This document shows, piece after piece, positions 49,713 through 58,521 of a stretch of DNA of 64,000 nt. Source of the stretch: an uncultured Faecalibacterium sp. (GTDB lineage Bacteria; Bacillota; Clostridia; Oscillospirales; Ruminococcaceae); contig CAKSZS010000004.1 in assembly GCA_934525845.1 (NCBI GenBank), positions 1-64,000 of the forward strand, in the 5' to 3' direction. Position 1 is the first letter of the stretch; each line of letters begins with the position of its first letter. The translations under genes were made by a program, and so were the position numbers. A model generated the notes under the pieces. The model saw only the letters and a program-made list of their open reading frames with translations, made no database searches and had not been told where the DNA came from.

Positions 49713-50312
49713 TGGATGCGGTGCAGCCCCGAACTGTGCTTCGTAGGCGGCAAATTCCTGGGGATGGGTCTGGCAGACAAAATAACCTTCGGGGTCACGG
49801 TAGGTGCCCCGCACGCCGGCGAGGAAGCCGGGCCGCAGTTCTTTGATCAGAAAGTATTCGGCGGTGGGGTCGTCCGCATAGCAGACGCCCACCGTCTTGC
49901 CGGGCACAAACCCGGAAGGCCCATAAAAGGCCGGGTCTCCTTCCAGCACAGCGGCCCCGAAGCCCAGCGCGGCGGCTTTTTCCAGCATGGTGTTCAGCAG
50001 CCGCCGCCCCAGGCCCTGCCGCTGGTGGGACGGAGCAATGCACAGCGGGCCGAGATTCAGCACCGGCAGGGTGCCGCCGTTTTGCAGCTGGATGACTGCA
50101 CGGACACCGGCCGCCTGTCCCAGCAGAACACCGGACTGTTCCAGCACAAGGGACAGTTCCGGGACGAAATCCGGGTCGTTCCGCAGGGTGTGCAGCACGA
50201 AATGCTCCATGCAGCCGGGGCGGTAAACGTTCCAGAATGCATTCCGCACCAGTGTTTCCACCGCCCGGAAGTCGGCGGGGGTCTCGGGTCGGATGAGATC
50301 GGGATCTTTCAT
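49710..50312 (-). CDS. GNAT-family N-acetyltransferase
   Basis: 200 aa. Acetyl-CoA binding motif HQRQGLGRRLLNTMLEKA with the R/Q-x-x-G-x-G/A loop, then LGFGAAVLEGDPAFYGPSGF. The overall form is that of YhbS-like acetyltransferases. Substrate unknown. Last few codons overlap the azlCD terminator. Confidence 0.92.
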   Translation of the reverse strand: MKDPDLIRPETPADFRAVETLVRNAFWNVYRPGCMEHFVLHTLRNDPDFVPELSLVLEQSGVLLGQAAGVRAVIQLQNGGTLPVLNLGPLCIAPSHQRQGLGRRLLNTMLEKAAALGFGAAVLEGDPAFYGPSGFVPGKTVGVCYADDPTAEYFLIKELRPGFLAGVRGTYRDPEGYFVCQTHPQEFAAYEAQFGAAPHP

Positions 50313-50360
50313 AAAATCGCCTCCTGTTCTGGATTCAGCATAGCAGGCAATTCTGTAGAA

Positions 50361-50411
50361 AAAATGTACCCGCAGAAGATTTTCCGGAAGACCGGAACCT
50401 CTGCGGGTACG
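50361..50411 (-). terminator. Terminator of the asparaginase gene
   Basis: On the minus strand GTACCCGCAGAGG pairs with CTTCTGCGGGTAC and is followed by ATTTTTT. Confidence 0.85.
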
Positions 50412-50417
50412 ATGTTC

Positions 50418-51425
50418 TCAGTGATAGAAGGTATCGAAGTTGACCTGCCGGTAGAAGCGCTGCTGCAGCTGGTCGAAGCTCTCGCAGTTCTGGGCCAGCA
50501 GCCACATACTCTTGGTCACTACGGCTTCAATGGTCATGTCGTGGGCTTCCAGGAAGCGGAAGCGGTTCTTCACCCGCTTGCCCACTTCGTACACGCCCAC
50601 ATCGCTGCCCTCGTAGGTGACCTGCGTGGTCATGATGAGCACCTTGTGGGTCTTTTCGTAGTCGCCCAGACCCTCGGCAAAAGCGTCTATGAGCCGCTGG
50701 GGGATGCCGCCCACGCCGAAGCTCTCCACGATGACGCAGTCGTACAGGCGGAAAATTTCGGGGATGAGGTCCGGCGACATTCCCGGCGTGAGCTTGAGCA
50801 GGAAGACCTTGGGGTCCAGCGCCCGGCCGAATTCCACCGGGCCGGTGGGCCAGGGAGACGGGATGTACCGCACCAGACGGTCACCCTGCACCAGGGCCAG
50901 CTCCGGGAAGTTGACCGAAGCAAAGGCGTCGTAGCTGATGGTCTTGTTCTTCTTGGCGCGGGTGCCGGCGATGACGTGCCCGCCGAACACCACCATGACC
51001 CCGCGGCTGCCCGGGTCCAGGGCGCAGATCACGCTGTCGCGCAGGTTTTTCTTGGCATCGGTGATCTCGTTGGAGATGGGCTGCTGGGCGCCGGTGAGGA
51101 TGATGGGCTTGTCCGCGTTCTGGATGAGGTAGGACAGCGCCGCCGCCGAGTAGGCCAGCGTATCGGTGCCGTGGCAGATGATGAAGCCGTCGTACAGGGC
51201 GTAATTTTCCTGCACGGCCTTGGCCATCATGAGCCAGTGCTCCTGCCCCAGGTCGGTGCTGTCGATGCTGCACAGGGCCAGCGTTTCCGGGATGCACAGG
51301 TCGTTCAGTTCCGGCAGGTGGGCCAGCAGCTCGTCGCTGCTGAGCACGGGCCGGAGGCCCTGCGGAGTATGTACGCTGGCAATGGTGCCGCCGGTGGTAA
51401 TGAAAAGAATGCGCTGTTTGGTCAT
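50418..51425 (-). CDS. ansA: L-asparaginase, type I
   Basis: 335 aa cytoplasmic-type asparaginase; hydrolyses asparagine to aspartate and ammonia. Start at ATG 51425 (MTKQRILFITTGGTIAS), giving the first catalytic threonine in TGGTIAS; the second is in CHGTDTLAYSAA. Lys in the later DAKKNLRDS segment completes the site. No signal peptide. GGAGGC lies upstream. Confidence 0.93.
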   Translation of the reverse strand: MTKQRILFITTGGTIASVHTPQGLRPVLSSDELLAHLPELNDLCIPETLALCSIDSTDLGQEHWLMMAKAVQENYALYDGFIICHGTDTLAYSAAALSYLIQNADKPIILTGAQQPISNEITDAKKNLRDSVICALDPGSRGVMVVFGGHVIAGTRAKKNKTISYDAFASVNFPELALVQGDRLVRYIPSPWPTGPVEFGRALDPKVFLLKLTPGMSPDLIPEIFRLYDCVIVESFGVGGIPQRLIDAFAEGLGDYEKTHKVLIMTTQVTYEGSDVGVYEVGKRVKNRFRFLEAHDMTIEAVVTKSMWLLAQNCESFDQLQQRFYRQVNFDTFYH

Positions 51426-51558
51426 AAAAAGCCTCCATGGCAGAAAATCAGAGAAACGAACCCAGTATAACACACTCTTTTCCGGCTGAAAAGTGCCCCT
51501 CTGCGGAGAAAAACAAATTTTTGCGACCGGGTCACAGAAGTTGAGGGTGGTTTGGTGG

Positions 51559-51742
51559 TATACTAAGGGGGACGAACTCCTTCAGTCATTGCTGTCACCG
51601 TAGGCAACTGGGGGAGTTTGGCCAGCTGTATTTGCCCTTGCGGCGCGACGGTCGCAGACCGACAGCAGCAGATGCTGCTTCCCGTTACGACCCCTCCCGT
51701 GAAAAAGCCGATCAGGAAAATCCGTAGATTTTCCTGATCGGC
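51559..51742 (+). ncRNA. Candidate structured leader or small RNA
   Basis: Starts at a TATACT -10 with an upstream TGG and ends at a 16-bp perfect stem (GCCGATCAGG.../...CCTGATCGGC). I cannot match it to a known riboswitch or sRNA. Part of it (CTCCTTCAGTCATTGCTGTCAC) resembles palindromic intergenic repeats of this group. Confidence 0.35.
51707..51742. terminator. Perfect 16-bp hairpin in the leader
   Basis: GCCGATCAGGAAAATC pairs with GATTTTCCTGATCGGC around CGTA. No strong T-run on the plus strand (AAATATAAAAA follows), so termination may be weak. Confidence 0.6.
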
Positions 51743-51824
51743 AAATATAAAAATAATATTTCCTCTAATATTGTCAGAGTGAAGCGGAGACAATTCTAAA
51801 TCGTTCAACCGAAAGGAGAACAAA

Positions 51825-52682
51825 ATGTCGAACATTGTGATCATCGGTTCCGGCCCGGCGGGGGTCTCCGCCGCGCTGTACGCGGTGCGTGCCGGAATGG
51901 ACACCACCGTCTTGACCAAAGGCCCCGGAGCACTGGACCGTGCCGAAAAAATCGAAAACTACTATGGCTTTGCAGAACCGGTGTCCGGCGCGGAGCTGGA
52001 GCGCCGCAGCATCGAGAATGCCAAGCGTCTGGGTGTGCGGTTTGTGACGGCGGAAGCGGTGGGCCTGACCTATACGGATAAACTCACAGTAGAAACCCTC
52101 GACGAAAATTACCCGGCGGACGCGGTGATCCTGGCAACGGGAGCGTCCCGGGCCGTGCCGCGCATCCCGGGGCTGACCGGACTGGAAGGGCACGGCGTGA
52201 GTTACTGCGCGGCCTGCGATGCCTTTTTCTACCGGGGAAAGGATGTCGCTGTACTGGGCAGCGGCGAATACGCCCTGCACGAGGTGCAGGCATTGCTGCC
52301 GGTGGCAAAAAGCGTTTCCCTGCTGACGAACGGTGCGGCGCTGACAGCGCAGTTCCCGCCGGAAGTGAACGTGTACCCCCAGAAGGTGGACGCCATTCTG
52401 GGTGAGCAGGTGGTCACCGGGGTGCAGCTCTCCGGCGGCGGCGAGGTGGCCTTGTCCGGCGTGTTCGTGGCGCTGGGCGTGGCGGGCAGCACTGCGCTGG
52501 CCCGGAAGATCGGCGCAGAAGTGGACGGAAGCCGCATCGTGGTGGACGACAGGATGCAGACTGCCGTGCCCGGCCTGTACGCGGCGGGCGACTGCACCGG
52601 GGGCCTTCTGCAGGTGGCAAAGGCCGTGTATGAGGGTGCGCAGGCCGGTACGGAAGCCGCCAAGGCCCTGCGGAAAGGATGA
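51825..52682 (+). CDS. Thioredoxin-reductase-like flavoprotein
   Basis: 285 aa NAD(P)H/FAD disulfide reductase, slightly shorter than TrxB. FAD motif VIIGSGPAGVSAALYA at the N-terminus, redox centre SYCAACDAFFY (CAAC), NAD(P) motif LGSGEYALHE, and the final FAD motif GLYAAGDCTGG. AAAGGAG precedes the ATG. It lies 3 nt before a Crp/Fnr regulator with a CxxC pair, which suggests a redox-linked operon. The physiological partner (thioredoxin or another protein) is unknown. Confidence 0.88.
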   Translation: MSNIVIIGSGPAGVSAALYAVRAGMDTTVLTKGPGALDRAEKIENYYGFAEPVSGAELERRSIENAKRLGVRFVTAEAVGLTYTDKLTVETLDENYPADAVILATGASRAVPRIPGLTGLEGHGVSYCAACDAFFYRGKDVAVLGSGEYALHEVQALLPVAKSVSLLTNGAALTAQFPPEVNVYPQKVDAILGEQVVTGVQLSGGGEVALSGVFVALGVAGSTALARKIGAEVDGSRIVVDDRMQTAVPGLYAAGDCTGGLLQVAKAVYEGAQAGTEAAKALRKG

Positions 52683-52685
52683 ACC

Positions 52686-53369
52686 ATGGAACCGAACGTC
52701 AATCGCAATTGTCTGGCCTGTGCGTTCCCCTTCTGGAACGACCTGACCGCCGACGAACAGGAGATGCTCTGTCGCTATACCCGCCCGGTGCACTACCGCA
52801 AAGGGGCTCGGGTGCACAGCCCACTGGAAAGCTGTGTGGGCATCCTGCTGCTGCGCACCGGCCAGGTGCGGGCCTATCTGCTCTCGGAAGATGGCCGGGA
52901 TGTGACCTTGTACCGGCTGTTTCCGGGCGAGGTGTGCATCCTGTCGGCTTCCTGCGTGATGGACTCGGTGAACTTTGATCTCTACATCGACGCCGAAGAG
53001 GACACCGAAGCCTGGTGCATCAGTGCGGGCATCTTCCGCAGGCTGATGCAGCAGAACGTCTCTGTGCGCTGCTACGCCTACCAGATGACCGCCGAACGCT
53101 TTTCCGACACCATGTGGACCATGCAGCAGGTGTTGTTCATGAGCGCAGACCGGCGGCTGGCCATCTTCCTCACCGACGAGCTGGCCAAGACCGGCGGCGA
53201 CGAGGTGCGCATGACCCACGACCAGATCGCAAAGTACATGGGGTCCGCCCGGGAAGTCGTGAGCCGGATGCTCAAATACTTCGCGCAGGAGGGCTGGGTG
53301 CGGCTCTACCGCGGCGGCGTGCAGGTGCTGGACAAAAAGAAACTGCAGCAGCTGGCAAGAGGACGGTAA
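52686..53369 (+). CDS. Crp/Fnr-family transcriptional regulator
   Basis: 227 aa. N-terminal cyclic-nucleotide-binding-type beta-roll (GILLLRTGQVRAYLLSEDGRDVTLYRLFPGE), C-terminal HTH (MTHDQIAKYMGSAREVVSRMLKYFAQEGWVR). Cysteines CLAC at the N-terminus could sense redox state or bind a metal cluster, but there are too few in line for a classical FNR cluster. Coupled to the upstream flavoprotein gene. Ends at a strong bidirectional terminator. Confidence 0.9.
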   Translation: MEPNVNRNCLACAFPFWNDLTADEQEMLCRYTRPVHYRKGARVHSPLESCVGILLLRTGQVRAYLLSEDGRDVTLYRLFPGEVCILSASCVMDSVNFDLYIDAEEDTEAWCISAGIFRRLMQQNVSVRCYAYQMTAERFSDTMWTMQQVLFMSADRRLAIFLTDELAKTGGDEVRMTHDQIAKYMGSAREVVSRMLKYFAQEGWVRLYRGGVQVLDKKKLQQLARGR

Positions 53370-53412
53370 CAAAAAAGGGACGATGTGCACAGCACATCGT
53401 CCCTTTTTTGTC
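53370..53412. terminator. Bidirectional terminator
   Basis: AAAAAAGGGACGATGTGC pairs with GCACATCGTCCCTTTTTT around ACA, shared by the Crp/Fnr gene and the convergent Ala/Glu-rich gene. Confidence 0.92.
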
Positions 53413-53417
53413 AAAAC

Positions 53418-53912
53418 TTAGCCTTTGCAGCCCTGTTCTTCCCAGTCGCCGAAGTCGTTGGCATCGGCGATCTTGGTGGCGTCAAACTTGCCGTTCTCGT
53501 CCTTGGGGGCGATGGCGGGGCCGGCCTCCACGGGGTTGGGGTTCGGAGCATCCGGGGTGTACACCGGGCGCTCCTCGCTCAGGTCGGGCAGAGCCACCGG
53601 TTCTCCGGCCTCCGCAGGCTCTGCGGGGGCTTCCGGGGCAGCCGCCGCGGCGGGTTCCGCAGGAGCTTCTTCGGCAGGTGCGGTCTCCTCTGCGGGAGCA
53701 GCCGTCTCTTCGGCGGCTTTGGCCTCGCCCTCTGCGTAGGCGGCAGCGGTCTTCTCGGCTTCCGCAGCGTCCTGTTCGGCTTCTTCAGGGAATTCGACCT
53801 CCTCCACATGGAGCGGGTCCTTCTGGTTCAGGATCTTGTCCAGCACCACGATGGCAGCGCCGGTGGCGGCAACGGCCAAGGCCGTGCCCAGGATACGGTA
53901 CAGAGTTTTCAT
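53418..53912 (-). CDS. Membrane-anchored Ala/Glu-rich protein
   Basis: 164 aa. One N-terminal hydrophobic helix (YRILGTALAVAATGAAIVVLDKIL) followed by an acidic, low-complexity Ala/Glu/Pro tail. No family assigned. Third gene of a unit behind two CobW-type GTPases. Confidence 0.75.
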   Translation of the reverse strand: MKTLYRILGTALAVAATGAAIVVLDKILNQKDPLHVEEVEFPEEAEQDAAEAEKTAAAYAEGEAKAAEETAAPAEETAPAEEAPAEPAAAAAPEAPAEPAEAGEPVALPDLSEERPVYTPDAPNPNPVEAGPAIAPKDENGKFDATKIADANDFGDWEEQGCKG

Positions 53913-53940
53913 GCCAGAACCTCCTTATGCGGTTGTATGG

Positions 53941-54903
53941 TCAAGAGAACGTTACGACTTCGTTCAGTGGCTTCTGGGCCGGCTCCACCGACAGAGCGGT
54001 GAGCACGGGGCCTTTGCCGCGGTAGATGTTGTGGAACTTGTAACCCACCTTGGCGGTCACGGTGACCCAGCTGCGCTGCTCCAGCGCCTTGTAGCCGTCG
54101 TAGCTGCAGGGGAAGCCCACAAACTGGATGTCCTGCACACAGCAGGTCATGGCGAAGCGGCCCGGCACGAAGCTGTTCTTGCCGGCGCGGTTGGTCTGGC
54201 AGACCTGTGCCAGGAACTTCACTGTTTTGCCGGTGTACTTCTGCGGCTCGTCCTGGCAGTCCATGTACCAGATGCCGAAATCATCGTCGTGGATCTCGAT
54301 GACCGGGGCGTTGATGTCAAAGGGCAGCGGGTCGGGGATGTCATCGTAGGCCACACTGCCGTCCTGGAACTCGTAGGCGATGTCGCACTTGCGGGAAGCC
54401 TGACGCACCAGCTTGTGCAGCTCCTGGCGGGCGGCGTCGTTGTTGACGGCCTCGGCGCGGTTGAACACGATCAGCTCACTGCGGGCGATCTTGTCCAGCA
54501 GCAGGCTGCGCATGGAGTTGTCGCGGGCATAGGTCAGGGCGGTGGTGCCGTCGGCGGTGGCGATGCACTGGTAGACGATCCAGTTTTCGGGCAGCGCGTC
54601 GGCCAGCTCCTGCAGCAGCCACATACCGTTGTACTCGATGACCACGCGGCCTGCACCGGATTCCTTTTCCAGGTTGGCCAGGTTCTGGGGGTTCAGCTCG
54701 GCCTTGTCCTCAAGGACCTTCACGGTCACGCCGGGGAACGCGAACTTCTTGGGGTTATACTCTTCTTCGCCCTCTTCGCAGATCAGCAGCAGGGTCTTGT
54801 CGCCGGAATCGAAGTTGGGGTCTTCAAAGGTCTCCTGAATGAATTTGGTCTTGCCGCTTTCCAGGAAGCCCACAAACAGGTAGACCGGAATTTCTTTTGC
54901 CAT
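53941..54903 (-). CDS. CobW-type GTPase with DUF1980-like C-terminal domain
   Basis: 320 aa. N-terminal P-loop GTPase (GFLESGKTKF) of the G3E/COG0523 group; the metal-binding CxCC motif is absent. The last ~100 residues (TVKFLAQVCQTN..., RFAMTCCVQDIQFVGFPC) resemble the domain fused to or paired with DUF1980/TIGR03943 permease-associated proteins. It lies 23 nt after the His-rich GTPase. Probably a metal-delivery factor (inference). Confidence 0.82.
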   Translation of the reverse strand: MAKEIPVYLFVGFLESGKTKFIQETFEDPNFDSGDKTLLLICEEGEEEYNPKKFAFPGVTVKVLEDKAELNPQNLANLEKESGAGRVVIEYNGMWLLQELADALPENWIVYQCIATADGTTALTYARDNSMRSLLLDKIARSELIVFNRAEAVNNDAARQELHKLVRQASRKCDIAYEFQDGSVAYDDIPDPLPFDINAPVIEIHDDDFGIWYMDCQDEPQKYTGKTVKFLAQVCQTNRAGKNSFVPGRFAMTCCVQDIQFVGFPCSYDGYKALEQRSWVTVTAKVGYKFHNIYRGKGPVLTALSVEPAQKPLNEVVTFS

Positions 54904-54926
54904 AGGAATGGTTTCTCCTTTTATTT

Positions 54927-56168
54927 TTAGCAGCCGAACAGTTCTGCAATGGCCTTTTCGTTCAGCTTGGAGCCGATGACCACCAGCTTGCCGCCCACGT
55001 CAGCACCGCGGGCACGCACTTCCCACTCGCCGGGCACATAGTCGAACTCCAGCCAGCCGTCGGCGCCGCCGTCCACGATGCCCTTGCTGCGCAGGATCAT
55101 GCCGTAATTGCCGGTGTCCAGCTCGGTGAGGGCGTGCTCCACTTCGGCCTTGGTGAACTTGCGGGCCGTCTCGACGCCCCAGCTGGTGAACACCTCGTCG
55201 GCGTCGTGGTCGTGATGGTGGTGATGATGGCCGCAGCCGCAGTGGTCGCCGTGCTCATGATGATGCTCGTGCTCGTCGTGGTCATCCTCATGGTCGTGGT
55301 GATGATGCTCATGTTCGTCATGATCGTCATCGTCATCCTCGTGATGATGGTGGCCGCAGCAGCAATGATCGTCATCCTCATCGTGGTCGTGATGATGGTG
55401 CTCGTGCTCATCCTCGTCGTCATCATCGTCATCGTGGTGATGATGACCGCAGCTGCACACGCCGTTCTCATCGTAGTGGTGGTGATGATGGTGGTGCTCT
55501 TCTTCCTCGTCCTCCTGGGCGTGCTCTTCGTTGGCCTTGGCAGCCATGGCGATCAGCTCTGCCTTGAAGTCGTCCTTGGTGGACATGGCCTTCAGGATCT
55601 GCTCACCGGTCAGGTCATCCCAGGCGGTGGTCACGATGGTGGCGGTGGGGTTCTTCTCGCGCAGCATGGCCACGGCAGCGGCGATCTTCTCTTCGCTGGC
55701 GGTCTGGGTGCGGCTGAGCAAGATGCAGCTGGCGTGGCTGATCTGATCGTCGTAGAACTCACCGAAGTTCTTCATATACATCTTGACCTTGTTCACGTCA
55801 GCCACGGTGACAAAGCTGTTCAGCTGCACGTCCAGGTGCTCGGCCACGCCCTCCACGGCGCGGGTCACGTCGCTCAGCTTGCCCACACCGGACGGCTCGA
55901 TGACGATGCGGTCGGGGTGATACTGTTCCACCACCTGCTGCAAAGCAGTGCGGAAGTCGCCCACCAGAGAGCAGCAGATGCAGCCGGCGTTCAGCTCGTT
56001 GATCTGGATGCCGCTTTCCTTCAGAAAGCCGCCGTCGATGCCGATCTCACCGAACTCGTTCTCGATCAGCACCACCTGCTGGCCTGCAAAGGCCTCCTTG
56101 ATGAGCTTTTTGATCAGGGTCGTCTTACCGGCACCCAGGAAGCCGGAAAAAATATCAATTTTGGTCAT
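54927..56168 (-). CDS. CobW/COG0523 metal-chaperone GTPase with large His/Asp-rich insert
   Basis: 413 aa. P-loop GAGKTT, switch region ENEFGEIGIDG and the metal site GCICCS (CxCC), as in zinc-delivery G3E GTPases. Between ~residue 215 and 330 lies a His/Asp/Glu-rich insert with three related blocks of the form CxCGHHHH, which should bind many zinc or nickel ions. The C-terminal CobW_C domain follows (LDTGNYGMILRSKGIV). ATG 56168 is preceded by AAAGAGG. Head of the unit 56168-53418. No clear Zur box seen upstream. Confidence 0.92.
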   Translation of the reverse strand: MTKIDIFSGFLGAGKTTLIKKLIKEAFAGQQVVLIENEFGEIGIDGGFLKESGIQINELNAGCICCSLVGDFRTALQQVVEQYHPDRIVIEPSGVGKLSDVTRAVEGVAEHLDVQLNSFVTVADVNKVKMYMKNFGEFYDDQISHASCILLSRTQTASEEKIAAAVAMLREKNPTATIVTTAWDDLTGEQILKAMSTKDDFKAELIAMAAKANEEHAQEDEEEEHHHHHHHYDENGVCSCGHHHHDDDDDDEDEHEHHHHDHDEDDDHCCCGHHHHEDDDDDHDEHEHHHHDHEDDHDEHEHHHEHGDHCGCGHHHHHHDHDADEVFTSWGVETARKFTKAEVEHALTELDTGNYGMILRSKGIVDGGADGWLEFDYVPGEWEVRARGADVGGKLVVIGSKLNEKAIAELFGC

Positions 56169-56634
56169 AGTTTGAATGCCTCTTTCTTTGTTAGCAGACA
56201 GAGCCGCAGAGCGCTGGCCCGTAAAATCTTACACTCCTATTATAACAAGGTTGTCAATGGGAAAACGGCCTTTTTCAAGAAAAAATTGTAACATTTTTTG
56301 CAATTTGGTTGCGTTTTCGCGTTTTGGACGACAAATAAGGGGAACCGGCGGCCCCGGCGGGCAGCGATTCGGCAAGGGGCAGGCTCCGGCAGAGGGACGG
56401 ACGCCCCCGGACGGCAAGACCCCGCCAACGGACGGTCAACGACCGGCAGGCGGTCAGCCCCCGCAGGATGCAGGTGACACTGCGGCGGTTGTTGACAGCA
56501 CGGCAACCGTGTTTGCGTCCGGAACAGCCGACACTCCCGCATTGCATTCTTTGCGCCGGAATGCTACAATATGCAGTAGCAAACCACCGCCGCCGGACGT
56601 TCTTCCGGCAAAAATGAGAAAGAAGGCTTTTACA
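56169..56634. other. Divergent intergenic region with Gly/Pro/Gln-coding relic
   Basis: No supported gene. The plus frame from ~56330 to 56520 encodes a Gly/Pro/Gln/Asp-rich stretch (patterns GGPGGQ, PPDGKTPPTDGQ) resembling disordered ends of surface proteins, but it has no start or ribosome site. It may be a gene remnant. The pepP promoter lies at 56542-56570. Confidence 0.5.
56542..56570 (+). promoter_or_regulatory. Promoter of the aminopeptidase gene
   Basis: TTGCAT (56542-56547), 17 nt, TACAAT (56565-56570), 64 nt before the ATG at 56635. Confidence 0.75.
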
Positions 56635-58434
56635 ATGAGCATGAACACGGTTCCCGAGCGCCTGGCCGCCCTGCGCGAGGCCATGAAGGCAAACGGTGTG
56701 GACGTTTATCTGATCCCGGTGGGCGATCCCCACGCCAGCGAGTACCTGCCGGACCACTACACTTCCCTGACCTACTTCTCCGGCTTCCACGGCGAGAACT
56801 CCAACTTCGTCGTGACCATGACCGAGAGCGCGGTCTGGGCCGATGGCCGCTACTTCGTGCAGGCGGAAAAGGAAATTGCCGGTACGGAAATTCAGCTGAT
56901 GAAGATGGGCGAGCCGGATGTGCCCACCGTGGAAGAGTACTGCGCCAAGGTCGTGCCGGAAAACGGCAAGCTGGGCCTGTGCGGCCTGACCGCCAACTGT
57001 GCACTGGTCAACAGCCTGAAGAAGGCCCTGGAAACCAAGAACGCCGCCATCAAGACCCTGTTCCTGGAAGATGAGCTGTGGACCGAGGACCGTCCCGCCC
57101 TGCCCGCTACCCCGGCCTGGATCCTGCCCAAGGAATACGCCGGTTTCTCCCCCGCCGAAAAGCTGGGCCAGCTGCGCAAGAAGCTGGAAGAGCTGGGCTG
57201 CACCGCCCAGCTGGTGGGCAAGCTGGACAATCTGGCCTGGCTGCTGAACCTGCGCGCCATGGACATCGAGTGCACCCCCTACGCCATGGCCTACTGCTAT
57301 GTCACCCCGGACCGCGCGGTGCTGTTCGTCAATCAGGCCCGCGTGACCCCCGAGGCCAAGGCCGAGCTGGAAGCCAACGGCGTGACCCTGGAAGATTATG
57401 ACGCCGTGCTGGACTTCCTGGCTGCTGAGACCGAGCCGCAGACCGTGCTGGCCGAGAGTGCCACCGTCAACTATGCGGTGTATCAGGTGCTGGAAAACAA
57501 CGCCGCCCTCACCGTGAAGGACCTGGCCGACCCCCTGCTGCCCATGAAGGGCGTGAAGAACGAAGTGGAGCTGACCCACGACAAGGAAGCCCACCTGCGC
57601 GACGCTGTGGCCATGGTGCGGTTCCAGATGGAGCTGGAAAACCGTCTGGCCGCAGGCGAAGAGCTGACCGAGCTGACCGTGGACGAGATCCTGCACAAGT
57701 ACCGCAGCACCACCGATAAGTTCATCGTGGAGAGCTTTGGCACCATTGCAGCCTACGGCGGCAACGCGGCCATGATGCACTACCACGCCACCCCGGAGGA
57801 CCACGCCAAGCTCCAGCGCAAGGGCTTCCTGCTGGTGGACAGCGGTGCCACCTACATGGACGGCACCACCGACATCACCCGCACCTACCCGCTGGGTGAG
57901 CTGACCGAGGATGAGCGCAGGTTCTACACCTGGACCCTGCAGTGCCACATCGACATTGCCAAGGCGGTCTGGCTGGATTACTGCGAGTGCAAGATGATCG
58001 ACACCATTGCCCGTGAGCCGCTGTGGCGCCACCTCATCAACTACCGCTGCGGCACCGGCCACAGCGTCAGCTTTGTGGGCAACGTCCACGAAGGTCCCCA
58101 CGCCCTGAACGGCCGCAACACCACCCTGATGCGCCCGGGTATGATCGTGACCGACGAGCCCGGCGTGTACGAGACCGATCTGGTGGGCATCCGCATCGAG
58201 AACGAGCTGGTGTGCGTGCACAAGGCCGACAACCAGTACGGCACCTTCCTGGGCTTTGAGCCGATCATGTTCGTGCCCATCGCCACTTCTCCCATCGTGC
58301 CCGGTGTGCTGACCAAGGACGAGCTGGACTGGCTGAACAACTACCACCGTCAGGTGTTCGAGAAGCTGGCTCCCCGCCTGAACGAGGGCGAGCGCGACTG
58401 GCTGGCCAAGAAGTGCGCCGCCATCGGCTGCTGA
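56635..58434 (+). CDS. Xaa-Pro aminopeptidase (aminopeptidase P1 type)
   Basis: 599 aa, the size of large M24B aminopeptidases. Removes N-terminal residues before proline in the cytoplasm. The metal ligands of the pita-bread fold are visible: Asp in VDSGATYMDG and TTDITRTY, His in GTGHSVSF, Glu in TDEPGVYE and Glu in RIENELV, with HEGPH in the active site. The start at 56635 is chosen because AGAAGG lies 8 nt upstream and the promoter fits; the open frame extends much further upstream but lacks signals. Confidence 0.95.
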   Translation: MSMNTVPERLAALREAMKANGVDVYLIPVGDPHASEYLPDHYTSLTYFSGFHGENSNFVVTMTESAVWADGRYFVQAEKEIAGTEIQLMKMGEPDVPTVEEYCAKVVPENGKLGLCGLTANCALVNSLKKALETKNAAIKTLFLEDELWTEDRPALPATPAWILPKEYAGFSPAEKLGQLRKKLEELGCTAQLVGKLDNLAWLLNLRAMDIECTPYAMAYCYVTPDRAVLFVNQARVTPEAKAELEANGVTLEDYDAVLDFLAAETEPQTVLAESATVNYAVYQVLENNAALTVKDLADPLLPMKGVKNEVELTHDKEAHLRDAVAMVRFQMELENRLAAGEELTELTVDEILHKYRSTTDKFIVESFGTIAAYGGNAAMMHYHATPEDHAKLQRKGFLLVDSGATYMDGTTDITRTYPLGELTEDERRFYTWTLQCHIDIAKAVWLDYCECKMIDTIAREPLWRHLINYRCGTGHSVSFVGNVHEGPHALNGRNTTLMRPGMIVTDEPGVYETDLVGIRIENELVCVHKADNQYGTFLGFEPIMFVPIATSPIVPGVLTKDELDWLNNYHRQVFEKLAPRLNEGERDWLAKKCAAIGC

Positions 58435-58454
58435 GTGCCTGCTGGATCGACCGC

Positions 58455-58510
58455 ATAAAAAAGCGGGAAGCCGCACCGGAGCGTTCGTGCTCCTGCGGCT
58501 TCCCGTTTTT
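58455..58510. terminator. Bidirectional terminator between aminopeptidase and glycosyltransferase
   Basis: AAAAAGCGGGAAGCCGCA pairs with TGCGGCTTCCCGTTTTT, with an inner GGAGC/GCTCC stem. Confidence 0.9.
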
Positions 58511-58521
58511 GGTTGAAGAGA

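Larger units (their letters stand above)
51426..51824. other. Long leader region with structured segment
   Basis: 399 nt without a gene. It contains a TATACT -10 at 51559-51564, several inverted repeats (AACTCC/GGAGTT around 51575-51620; GCAGCA/TGCTGC near 51664-51678) and a perfect 16-bp hairpin at 51707-51742. It could be an attenuated leader, a small RNA gene ending at the hairpin, or decayed intergenic repeat. Confidence 0.5.

Noticed and set aside
55134..56291. Plus-strand frame encoding Val/Met/Ile-rich 'membrane' protein
   Set aside because: It is the antisense reading of the GAT/CAT repeats that encode the His/Asp-rich insert of the CobW GTPase; apparent hydrophobicity is an artefact.
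56176..58434. 752-codon version of the aminopeptidase
   Set aside because: The extension precedes the promoter (56542-56570), is low-complexity, and the 599-aa form matches the family length.
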